16,347 bases of DNA from Coprinopsis marcescibilis (taxonomy: Eukaryota > Basidiomycota > Agaricomycetes > Agaricales > Psathyrellaceae), in the NCBI GenBank assembly GCA_004369085.1, contig ML210455.1, positions 1 to 16,347 on the forward strand, given 5' to 3'. The translations under genes were made by a program, and so were the position numbers. The notes beneath the pieces were generated by a model, which was not told the DNA's origin, did no database searches, and saw nothing but the letters and a program-made list of their open reading frames with translations. This document shows, in pieces, positions 1 through 8,852 of the stretch. Position 1 is the first letter of the stretch. Each line of letters starts with the position of its first letter.

Positions 1-1
1 T

Positions 2-279
2 GGGGGATCTCAAAATGTATGGGATTTCCCGGTTTATGGGTTAGCACCGGTATGGTTTAAGACGGTGTCGACTGTAAAATGTATTGAGAGCTGCGGGGCG
101 GCGGATCATACCTCCACCTACATCATATTTTGTGTTGCAGTCTCCAGACGGAAAACAATGGTTACCAGGAGGGGTAAGTATTATACACTAGCTCGCTCCT
201 ACATTGCTCGCAAACGTTACAGCTTTTCCTACAGGGCGTGATGAGCGCAAAGTCGATTGGATCTGCAGCACTTATGTAG
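2..279 (+). CDS. Possible 3' end of a gene entering from the left edge (unidentified, partial)
   Basis: Three short blocks on the plus strand can be joined in one open frame: 2-49, 141-173 and 235-279, ending in TAG at 277-279. The implied introns are 50-140 (GTATGG..TTGCAG) and 174-234 (GTAAGT..CTACAG), with ends and lengths like those of the better supported genes in this window. The predicted peptide contains VWDFPVYGLAP, then SPDGKQWLPGG, then GVMSAKSIGSAALM and stop. No domain is recognised, and neither intron has a clear branch site. It would be the last ~42 residues of a protein that starts outside the window. With such short exons the model could be chance, so it is a tentative call. 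Confidence 0.25.
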
Positions 280-1175
280 GAGCTATGTTGTGTTACTCAT
301 CTCAAAGACCAATGCACTGTCCGTTGCGAGAGCAACCGAGGATCTGTCGTAATCATGCGCACCGCTGCGTACATGGGCGTTTACTGCACCTGGGACCGTG
401 TCTGGGAAATTAAACAGAGGCTATGTGTGTACACGTACTTGGCCTTGGGACCGAATAAACTCGTTTTGCGAAATGATTATCGAGGTCTTACCTTCTGTGT
501 GCATCCTTGTTCTGTTTCTGGACTTACGAAAATGTTACATGTGGTGCAGGGGACCCATGAGCGGAGAGCAAGCCGATATCCACGAAGAACCGCAAGGAAT
601 CCTCGACGGTTGTAACCTCGAAGCTCGGATTCCTGACAGATATGCCACTCTCGAACACAGCTCTCAAGCCAGCATGGGAAATACTGAGCGGAACAGGTAT
701 GTGGAAGTGGCTTATTCTTGAAGTATCCCAAATGCATAACGAGATCGGTGAGACCAATAGGAGGTACCATCATTAACCTCGAGCCCGTGCGTTACGAGAA
801 AAGAAGCAGGCATAAGAACGTGTATGTCGTTCCAGGTGCTCCGAGTTACATCTTGAAAGAAGCAAAGCACATGTGTTGAGGTACCGTCGGGATTAGGTGC
901 AACGTTACAATAAACGTCATAAGCGGGTGGTGCCTGTTGCTACGAGTGTCCTCTGGTTTCCACCTCCCAGGACCAGTCTCAAGAGTCATCGTACATTTGG
1001 TTCGCGTGAATGCCACAGAACGCCGATGGCCGCACCATGGTGCGTAGCATTGGGTAGACGCTGCTTGTGCTTAATCGGCTCAGATCACGGTTCAATTCCA
1101 GAGGGGTGCGGATTAGGATACTGCAGAGCGGCGGTGATGTGAAGGAGATCCTACTGCATCGCCTTACGGATAACA
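280..1175. other. Intergenic stretch without recognisable gene
   Basis: Short open frames exist on both strands (for example 477-773 minus and 398-721 plus), but they overlap each other, have no recognisable motif and no convincing intron joins them. A B-box-like GGTTCAATTCC near 1086-1096 has no pairable stems around it. I see nothing that can be annotated firmly. Confidence 0.5.
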
Positions 1176-1523
1176 CTAGGATCCTCCAAGTTTAATCAGC
1201 AGAGGGGGAGCAGAGTTGTACATGTGTGGTTTGTGGTAAAAGGTGTGAATGCCATATTGATCGCGAGATGAGTCTAACATGGTCCGTGCGGTTTTCTCTT
1301 TGTGTACAAGCCATGGCCCACTGTCAGGACATTTGTGGATTGATTGGACCTGGTTCCTGGGCGCTTTTGACCAGCGCTTAATAAAATAAGTGCGAGGATC
1401 CCAAACTTCGCAGGGTAATAGCATTATTTCACGATAGAATACGCTGGTTCGAGCAGTTTTTGGATGGTTTTTATTTTTAGAACGACCACCCGACGAGCAT
1501 GAGGTCGTCGTGTTCTGGACCAC
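1176..1523 (-). other. Open stretch of ~115 codons, possible gene remnant (unidentified)
   Basis: The minus strand is open for about 115 codons and ends in TAG at 1176-1178. The frame has no ATG near its upstream end (GTG at 1521-1523), so a real gene would need an upstream exon that I cannot place. The residue mix looks protein-like, with spaced aromatic and charged residues (CEVWDPRTYFIKRW, DSGPWLVHKEKTARTM, GIHTFYHKPHMYN). No family is recognised. It could be an exon of an unknown gene, a decayed gene copy or a chance open frame next to the hAT-like element. Low certainty. Confidence 0.2.
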
Positions 1524-1553
1524 GGAGGCAATGCGTTGCCGACAGCCGATGAG

Positions 1554-1604
1554 AGATAAGATATGTAGTGTAAATATGATAAGATAAGATAAGCCGATAA
1601 GATG
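1554..1604 (+). repeat. GATAA-rich short repeat
   Basis: GATAAG occurs several times within 51 bp, including a run of three GATAA units at 1578-1592 and another at 1596-1600. It lies just left of the hAT-like element. It could bind GATA-type transcription factors or be simple-sequence DNA; no gene start is evident beside it. Confidence 0.5.
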
Positions 1605-1614
1605 TAATCGTGGC

Positions 1615-1622
1615 GTTTCTGG
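1615..1622. repeat. Left target-site duplication of the hAT-like element
   Basis: GTTTCTGG immediately before the CAGTGTTGTG terminus. It is identical to 1979-1986 on the other side of the element. Confidence 0.88.
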
Positions 1623-1978
1623 CAGTGTTGTGCCAGTCGGTAACTAAGGTCGATAGTCGGAATCAGTAAGTTGGCGACCTTGGCCGAGAGTCGCCGACTA
1701 TTTCCTTTTACGGTGTGCGAAAGCCGCGACTATAGTCGACCCTGTTCACGTGCGTACTCTGCGCTGGCCATTACGGTCCTACCTATTCATAGAACTCATT
1801 TCCCTTTTGGTTTCCTTCACAATAGCTGTAAACAGTCCTGTGAAGCATCAGACGACTTTTGATTGTATCTTCCTTTTACAGGAAGGATAGTCGATCAAAT
1901 AGTTGGCGACCAAGGCGGCCGACTATTCAACCAAGGCGCCGGACTATTCCGACTTAGTCGCCGACCCGCACAACACTG
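1623..1978. mobile_element. Non-autonomous hAT-like DNA transposon (MITE), 356 bp, intact ends
   Basis: The element starts CAGTGTTGTGC and ends GCACAACACTG, an exact 11-bp terminal inverted repeat; the match continues to about 26 bp with four mismatches (1623-1648 against 1953-1978). It is flanked on both sides by the identical 8-bp sequence GTTTCTGG (1615-1622 and 1979-1986). An 8-bp duplication with a CAGTG-type terminus is the hallmark of hAT transposons. The interior carries many copies of GTCGCCGACTA/TAGTCGG-like motifs in both orientations near the ends, plus a perfect 12-bp palindrome CGACTATAGTCG at 1727-1738. These look like subterminal transposase sites. It has no transposase frame, so it would depend on a transposase made elsewhere. 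The perfect duplication suggests a fairly recent insertion. Confidence 0.88.
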
Positions 1979-1986
1979 GTTTCTGG
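1979..1986. repeat. Right target-site duplication of the hAT-like element
   Basis: GTTTCTGG immediately after the CACAACACTG terminus, an exact copy of 1615-1622. Confidence 0.88.
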
Positions 1987-4341
1987 TCGCCGAAAAATAA
2001 GGACTTTAAACCGTTTAAGGGCAATGGCTCTACGAGGTGATCATGTCGAAATTGGAATATCATAGAAGGGAAGTCTGCTCGTATGTTGCGTGAATCATAA
2101 CAGTCACGACTGCTCCCCTTTCTCTTATGTTCATCTAAAGGTTTCTTGTTGGTTTTTTAAGACATAAGTCCGAGTGGCCAACGGGAAATTCAAAGTTCAA
2201 ACCCACCCTGAGAGAGAAACTGGCGCTCACCGCTTCAACTTAACCCCGTCGAACATCCCCACATGCGTTTCCTATGCCAAGAATCCATATTCCCGCTCGT
2301 CCAACCAAAGGGTATGTAGTATAGCAATTTGCTGCGCCGTCAGCTCGTCCCAAGCAACCAAGCCGCTAGTAAAATCATTCGCTCCCGAAGCCTAACCGTT
2401 ACGTGCCCTTACCCTCTACCCTCTGCCCACTTGGACCATCAGGAAGCCATCAGGACAGCAGAGATCGTCATTTCCCGCGTTTCTCGAGGCTTCTTCCGGG
2501 GCATTACTTACACAGTACTGTGCCCAACACTGACTGTCGCCATGGGAGGTGGCACGTCAACTGCAATTGTGATATTGACGGAGGTCAAGCGCCGGGCGGG
2601 CAAGACGGGGAATGGCATTGGCCCCTTGGTGATGCCAACGATGACTCTTGCTATGTCAACCTAAGCATGTAGAGAGAGGCCGTCGGACATAAACTTTGAT
2701 AGGCTTAAGCCTCTACGGAAGCATCGGCGTTCGTTCGGGGGCTCTCTGAACTTGTTGGGCGTAGTACCGTGTATGTTGATAGCGTACATAGTGCCGTTGG
2801 ATGCTGTGAAACGATGGGACTGTGGCGAGTTCTAAATTTGCCGTGGGGTTACTGGCCATAACATATAACCCTCTTGGTCGTGAAGTAGATAAGTAAGAAT
2901 GGAAAAGACTGGCTAGACTGAGTTGTTTAGCGCCAAAGAAACGGATGTAACAGAGTCGAGAAATATGCATCGTTGTTCGATATTAGGCGCTGTGCAAACT
3001 TAAATTGGCAAAATGATTGGTCTTGCCACCGGAGGGGTTGGACGAATGGCCTGTAGGCTAGTTGTAATTTGTGACTTGTAGCCCATGGGCCTAGTTGGCA
3101 CCCACGGCATCGGCGGATCTGAGTGAGGCTTGCAGACGACGTACATAGTTACTTATGTACTACCATTACGGTTCACGGTTACGCGGTCAGAGACCATTCT
3201 CAGGGTCGACGTGAGGTCTAAATATCTGAAACGCGAAACGAGGTCTAGCCGCCTGGGGAGGGATGTATGAATAAGAATAAGTTATGACAACATCTATCAA
3301 GAGTCAAGTTGACAACTTTCAAGACGTGATGGAAAGCTTGTGTTATCAATTTGTTTTCAGGAATCGATGTAGTATACTCTACTGTATTACACAACATTGC
3401 GGTATCCGGAAGATGTACATAACTCAGCAGTCTGACAGTGACAGAACTCTGCCGTTACACGTTGGTACGGTTGGAAGATTGCCGGAAACTGGAAAGTGAT
3501 GGGCGGTTACTAGCTGCATTCTGGCAACGTTCACGTTCAAAGTGAACCTTTTATCAAACCTGACTAATTTCGGATTTCGGATTTGCACCAGTGACCAATA
3601 CTCGAGCTCGTCGCTGCTGAACTGGGATTACCGCAACCTAATTTCGGTTGAAGCGAAACTGGAGTCTGCGCCGAACTTTGGGTCTAGAGTCTACGCCTTG
3701 TCCAAGCCACCACTGGTTTTGTGGATATTTCACACTGGGAAGCGGCTAGTCTCAGACTCTCAATGGCACTGTCTTCGTTCAAGATACTCTGGAGTCTGCA
3801 TTCCCACGATCCTGTGCAGGTGGTAGACAACTTACCTATGGGGTAAGGCTACCTTTGGGTCTCAGGGAAGGAGAACCATTCAGCCACCAGCTCGCAAAGC
3901 TCGGAAGGCAGAGGAGCCATCCCTGGAGTGGCAGGAATGGCGGGAGTAAGTAGTAGTAAGTACCACAACCGGATGAGTGGCGGGAAATTTGAAAACAAAT
4001 ACAGACCGCTCACGAGTCAGGACTCAGTCGTTTGCTTGCTTGCGAGATATATTTAAATGTCCTTGGTCTTCAACAAAAGGGCAGTTCTCGGACCTTCGAC
4101 TAGTAATAGTAGTAGTAGTAGAGTAGTAGTAGTAATAACAAGTACCTAGGGAGACTGAAACATTACCTTCGACGTGGTGCACAATGTTAGATTATAATTC
4201 CATGATTTAATCACGAGAACTAACTTGAACGTAGTAGTAGTGATGGTATTGGGGTATTGGTACTTATTGCTAGTACTTACTATTCTAACAAGTAAGTACC
4301 GTACAACCTTCATCAATAATCACTAATAGTAATACTCTTCC
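1987..4341. other. Long intergenic region, no supported gene
   Basis: Several open frames of 70-110 codons occur. The best are plus 2403-2672, with a Cys/His/Trp-rich end CRHGRWHVNCNCDIDGG, and minus 2713-2970. They overlap open frames in other phases and match nothing I recognise. A 7-bp perfect inverted repeat (GTACATA..TATGTAC) sits at 3141-3160. From about 3945 the sequence becomes rich in TAG/GTA repeats. I would treat the stretch as non-coding or decayed sequence. Confidence 0.5.
4101..4139 (+). repeat. Imperfect (TAG)n simple repeat
   Basis: A run of TAG units interrupted by TAATAG and TAGAG variants. Smaller GTAGTAG/GTAAGTA clusters lie at 3945-3960 and 4231-4245. The whole 3.9-4.3 kb stretch downstream of the SWIM gene is enriched in this triplet. 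Confidence 0.75.
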
Positions 4342-5698
4342 TCACCCATCCAACTCTGCACCTGCATCCCGTGCACCGAGCTCGACGGCGTCCTGCACCC
4401 GCGCATCTTCAAAGCGGTCGCCAAGCACGCTTCGGAGGTGTTGGCACGTCCGGGCGTCAACCGCCCCTTCCTGCACAAGACCGTCATAAACATAACGAGT
4501 TGAGCAGGGCACCGGCAGAATAGTTGCTTATGCACAGACGAACTTACCTGGCTTTGCCATGCGGGGCAGGAGCTATGTCGAGGCACAAGCGTAAGCATAA
4601 GTGAATTGAAATTGAAAGAGGAGGGTGATGAGTTATTGAACGAGAGAAGTGGACTGTGGGGCATTGAACATACCATTCGTAGAACAACATCTTCCGCAAG
4701 AGACGGTAGACTGTCAGGCCGGTGCTAGAGTCAAGCACATCATTGTCAGCCTCCATCCATCTCCCATACACACGACCAAGGTCCAAAACTCGCCTGCTCG
4801 TCTCATCCCGGTCTTCATCGCTGTCCCTTGGCCCTTGCCCTTCTGCGTCAACAGCCCCACTCTCACCAACCTCACCAGCCTTACCAATCTCACCCGCACC
4901 CGCATACACCCTCTCACCCCCCTCTCCAATCCAAAACGGGCCCACCACCCTACCCGTGCCCTCCCGCACCTCCACCGTCTCACCAAAGCGCATAAACACC
5001 AGCGGCTCTACCATCTCCGCGCCCAGGCACCACATCGGGTCCTCACGCCCCGGATCCTCGCGCTGGCGTTGGCAGTAGCGGCCACAGGAGGCGGCGACGC
5101 GCGCGTTCTCGTAGGCGCTGCTGAATGTTGCCGTCAGGTGCGCGCAGGTGCGGGCTTCGTGGGGATGGGATTTCTGGGTGGGGGTTTGTGGTTAGTCAAA
5201 GTTGTGGTTATGGAAGGATGGGAGGAGACGTACGTTGTTTCTCCATTCCTGCAGTGGTGGTGGTGAAGATGCAGGTTTTATTAGATGACAGCCGTTCTGC
5301 GGTGTAGTTTATCGATGGTCTGGACGTACATCGCATGAACTATGAAATGAGAATGAGCGTGCATATTAAATATTAAGCATTCAGCTCGGGAGATGAGGGG
5401 AGCTGAGGGTTGCGCACCAAACGAGGTAGCTGGTCCATTCGTCTTCCAGAGGGATGTCCACCCTCTGCAGCTGGTGCTTCTTGCTACACAGGTGAGTTAT
5501 AATTAGTAATAGGTAGCGATATCCCAATTATAAAGCTGAGAATTGAAGGACGTACCCGGAAACGGGGTCAACGACGACCCGCTGCTCGCCCACGCCTATC
5601 ATGGGCGCAGTGGGTCGCACCCCTTGCACCTCCAGCAAAGCGTCGTCCCCGCCTTCGATCTGCGCCCGACGCCGTCTAATCTGGGTCGTCCGCGCCAT
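4342..5698 (-). CDS. SWIM-type zinc-finger protein with a second, degenerate motif copy (six-exon model, 290 aa)
   Basis: Model: complement(join(4342..4470, 4548..4572, 4674..5173, 5234..5248, 5423..5483, 5556..5698)), 873 nt, ATG at 5698, TGA at 4342-4344. The C-terminal part reads YECSCPAWQ..VDARTCQHL, giving C240-x-C242..C257-x-H259, a SWIM zinc finger (CxCx(n)CxH), followed by LGDRFEDARV. From memory, this resembles the SWIM finger in front of fungal ATP-dependent DNA ligases. An upstream segment, HEARTCAHL...YENARV (residues 78-99), is a second copy of the CxH half; its CxC half is not visible. Between them lies a Cys/Trp block (CGRYCQ, PMWCLGAEMVEPLVF) and a Gly/Glu-rich linker. Five introns are implied. 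Four have good ends (GTACGT, GTACGT, GTATGT, GTAAGT donors; TGACTAAC branch in the third). The second uses a weak GTTTGG donor, and reading through it gives a stop at 5381. No ligase domain follows. SWIM fingers bind DNA or proteins; the role here is unknown. Confidence 0.6.
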
Positions 5699-7512
5699 TG
5701 CTAAGTATTTTTATTCTTCGTCAGGTTTAGTGTAGAGGACGGACAGGAGTGTAGGAAAATAAAGATGAAGATGAAGAGATAAAGGATGTGGGTGGGAGAC
5801 CGTTTCAAGTTTCGAGTCTTAAGTTTCAAAGTTGAATATTATGTAACAGACTCGAAACATTACTCTAGGTAAAGTTGCTACGTTCCCCAGCCTCATCCTA
5901 TTCAAAGGGGAAAAATCTGGAGATTCTCGGACACTAATATCAAGACGGAGCCAATTTCTCAATGTTGGTGAGTGGGCTGACAGAAATGACTTGTGAACCT
6001 GTCTTTCTATTAATTCTATGTATTATAAATTTGTAATCAATTATCATGCACCATCTGACTGTCGTTATGTTAGGGGCTACTTATGTTCCCATGGACGAGA
6101 GTATCCCACGGGCCAGGCGTCTCTAGCGTTGTGTAGTTAGGTTTATGTTATTCCAGAGACCCACTGGCGACATTTCTTTATTCATCCTGTATTCTTTCCG
6201 GAACCCGTTTAAAGGCAGACGTTTTATCTTTCATTCTTGGTGAATAAGTAGTATCCTGTCCAAACCCTATTTAAACCTTCAAGGTGATGTATTTACATAT
6301 TCCGTACTTGATCTTATTTATTGTGTTTGAAGTTTCTCAGAGACCAGCGGGTTTAGGCAATGAGCAATACACGCAGTCAAAGTTGATTTCAGATTAACGC
6401 GTCTTTTAAAGTTTCTTGCCTTTGCACGGATTAATAGGGAGCAGCTAGGGTTGTTGACCGGACGACCCCTCTGCCGCTATAGCGTCGCTTTCGTGCTACC
6501 TGCTTTGAACCCACCCCCCCTCACGCTCGTCTCGACCCGACTCTGGAGCCAGGACAGCCTGTCTTTCGTTTCGACGACTCGCTCTGAAATCTGCACATCG
6601 GGTAGCTACTAGCAGAGATGTATGTACATACCTCTTGTCAATATTTATATTTCAACATGGTCTCTATCTATCTACTTACCTTTATAATTATGCTTTCAGT
6701 GTGCTACTGTCCGACTCCCTCACGGCCACAGTGTCTGTTCAGTGTATAATCTCACTGAAACGTTGCACTTAAATGATAAATGATATGCGTGTAGTAATAG
6801 TTAAACTGGTTTTGAATTATACTATTCGATTGTACACCCCGGGGGTACCGGTTAACAGTCCACCCCCTAGCTGGACGGTTCTAACTTCTGGTTGGGCTGC
6901 GGTCTGAATGATGCCCGGTGGAGGTTTAAACTGGTTTTGGTGGTAGTAACTTGTAGTAGGATGGGAATAGACGTTGCGTCGGCTCCAAGCCCGAATGATG
7001 AAATTATCACAGCTGCTGTACGGCGTATATTATACTCAGACTTGGACTATCGAGAGACGGTAACAAAACCAGGGTTTGTGCGGGATGAGCCTGGAGTGGT
7101 GTGCACCAGGTCGATTTCATGAATGTGCGGCCATACGGACTGAACGCTACTTGTACATCCATCAGTCTCTAGATAAAAGAGACAGTTTGGTACTAGGTAG
7201 ATATGCATAAGAGAGCATAGTTGTCAGGACTTTATCAGCTGAGGCACGAGGAATGGGCTTGAACTGGGAGATGCCCGTAAGCAAGCACCCCGTTCTTAGC
7301 ACAGGTGTCCATATCGGGAGAACTGGAGAGCAGACGCACCTAGGCTCTCTACGTCCCCCTCCAGTCCAATACATATGCAACCACCAGCACCAAATCCTCA
7401 CTCAAACCTCATAACATGTTCAACGCATCATCGGGTCTGCAAATCACTGATCATTAACACGCAATAAAACTGTACAGCAACGACATATCCAGATCTATCA
7501 GACCAAACTACA
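5699..7512. other. Intergenic region between the SAP18 and SWIM genes
   Basis: About 1.8 kb of AT-richer DNA without a supported gene. It should contain the promoter of the SWIM gene at the left end and the 3' end of SAP18 at the right end. It holds a 12-bp perfect palindrome GTATGTACATAC at 6620-6631, a near-palindrome around CCCCGGGG at 6832-6848, and two copies of TTAAACTGGTTTTG at about 6801 and 6926. Open frames at 6892-7122 (plus) and 7162-7401 (minus) are not recognisable. Confidence 0.5.
5809..5858. repeat. Perfect 10-bp inverted repeat upstream of the SWIM gene
   Basis: GTTTCGAGTC at 5809-5818 and its exact complement GACTCGAAAC at 5849-5858, separated by 30 nt. It begins about 110 bp upstream of the SWIM gene's ATG, so it could be a binding site or hairpin. 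Chance is possible. Confidence 0.45.
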
Positions 7513-8657
7513 CTAGTCATACCGCCCCCGCCTTCGCGGTGGGGACCGAGAGCGAGAACGAGCCGGCCCAGCACCAGCACCTCCCACCGCACCCCGGTTC
7601 CCGCCCCTCGCGCCCCACCCACCCCCACCACGATGAGGCGGGGAATCACGCTGTCTCCTCGGCGGCGGGACCCGTCTGTCCGTGGTATCCCTGTCTCTGT
7701 CCCTGTCCCTTTCACGGTCCCTGTCACGTTCACGCTCGCGGTCTCGGTCCCGATCCCGGTCAGCATCCCGCCCACCCCCCCGTCCGCCTCCGCCCCGTCC
7801 TCGCCCTGCAGGCCCCGAATCGCCTCTCCAGTGGCCCCCACCACGCCCTGTGGTACCCCCACCCGCCAACGCACCCCCATGTCCATGTCCCTCCCGATGG
7901 CCATGTCCATGCGCACCAGCACCGGCACTCCTCCACCCATTCGCCCCCGCCCCACTCCCCTTGATCGCCAGCTCCGCCAACCCACCCGCCACCGCACTCG
8001 CACTCACCCCACCCCCACCACCACTCGCAGCAGCACCAAGCGGCACCACCGGGGCCGTAGCCCCCTTTGGCAAAATAACAGAAACAACGAGGAAATCCCC
8101 CGGTACGAAGCGCAGGTCATCCAAACTGCGTTCCTCGCGCTCGCGCTGGGTGGGCGGGAGCTCGTCGTCGAGGAGGAGGCGGGGGGCGGTGAGGCCAGCG
8201 GCACCCGGCTCGCCGAGGATGTCGCGCGAGTAGACCATGCCGAGGTCTTTTTGGGCGTAGCGGCCCTTGTTGGCGCTGTCGGCGTAGACGGTCTTGAAGC
8301 TGAACCGCGCGAGGGGGTGTTTTATCTCGGCGACGTGCGGGGAGGTGTTGCGGAGCGTCGTGAGCACTTCACGCAGTGTGGCGTCTTTCCTGTGTGCGTG
8401 GGTTAGGGTGTGGTGTGAGGGTGAGAGTGGGAGGGCACGTACCAGGTGAAAATCTGGTGCTCGTCCGTCGTTGGGAAGGTCCCGTCCTCGAACAGCGCCA
8501 GACGGTGGAACCCGCCGATTTTGACAAACGTTCTGATTAAAAAGGGCGCAGTCTGTGAGGAGCATGTCAGCGGAGGTCACAGAGAGCACTTTATGCGAGC
8601 TACCTGGTCTCTGGCGACTGTGGCCTTGCCAGCCTGTGTATCCGTGTCGATGTCCAT
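7513..8657 (-). CDS. SAP18: SAP18 family protein (Sin3-associated polypeptide p18) with long Arg/Asp and Arg/Ser tail
   Basis: Model: complement(join(7513..8389, 8443..8552, 8604..8657)), 1041 nt, 346 residues. The introns are 51 bp (8553-8603, GTAGCT..CACAG) and 53 bp (8390-8442, GTACGT..CACAG), and all phases agree. The start at 8657 has a good context (gaccATGG). Residues about 20-161 form the SAP18 domain: PFLIRTFVKIGGFHRL, DEHQIFTWKDATLREV, then FSFKTVYAD, KDLGMVYSRD and LRFVPGDFLVVSVILP. In animals SAP18 is a ubiquitin-fold subunit of the Sin3-HDAC corepressor and of the ASAP/PSAP splicing-linked complexes with RNPS1 and Acinus or Pinin. Human SAP18 is about 150 residues; here a further ~185 follow. 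They comprise a Gly/Ala/His-rich stretch, a run of RD/RE repeats (about residues 260-290) and a C-terminal SRSRSPPRRRGR. A ~25-residue insertion (about 115-142) precedes the last strand. The family call is firm; the tail's function is inferred. Confidence 0.93.
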
Positions 8658-8852
8658 GGTCAAGAACGTTCGCTTACCTAATCCCTCCCCCTCGTTCCAA
8701 AACAGGCCAGCCCCATCAATCACACCCGCAAATTCACAAAGCGAATATTCTATTCAAAGCAAATGCCCTTCAAGTATGTAGGATGTAAAACCACCAAGTA
8801 AAAAAAAAACAGTACAATTTGATTCGGCTACTAGAAACTGCAATAATCTACA
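8658..8852. other. Short intergenic gap with A-tract
   Basis: A 195-bp gap between the stop of the membrane-protein gene and the SAP18 start; both genes are on the minus strand. It contains a run of ten A on the plus strand near 8801-8810 (T-run on the transcribed sense). GTAAGCG about 20 bp upstream of the SAP18 ATG could be the donor of a 5' UTR intron. The gap must hold the SAP18 promoter and the 3' end of the upstream gene. Confidence 0.5.

Noticed and set aside
1080..1120. tRNA-like B box GGTTCAATTCC
   Set aside because: The bases on either side cannot form a T-arm, and no acceptor stem or A box sits at the right distance. Other B-box-like spots (near 2196, 6504, 7259 and 14353) fail in the same way.
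2165..2205. A-box-like GTCCGAGTGG followed by B-box-like AGTTCAAACCC, suggesting a tRNA or tRNA-derived SINE
   Set aside because: The two boxes are only about 25 nt apart and no cloverleaf can be folded.
5650..5698. Protein start MARTTQ, resembling histone H3 (MARTKQ)
   Set aside because: The likeness ends after a few residues, the rest of the frame has no histone fold sequence and the gene carries a SWIM finger.
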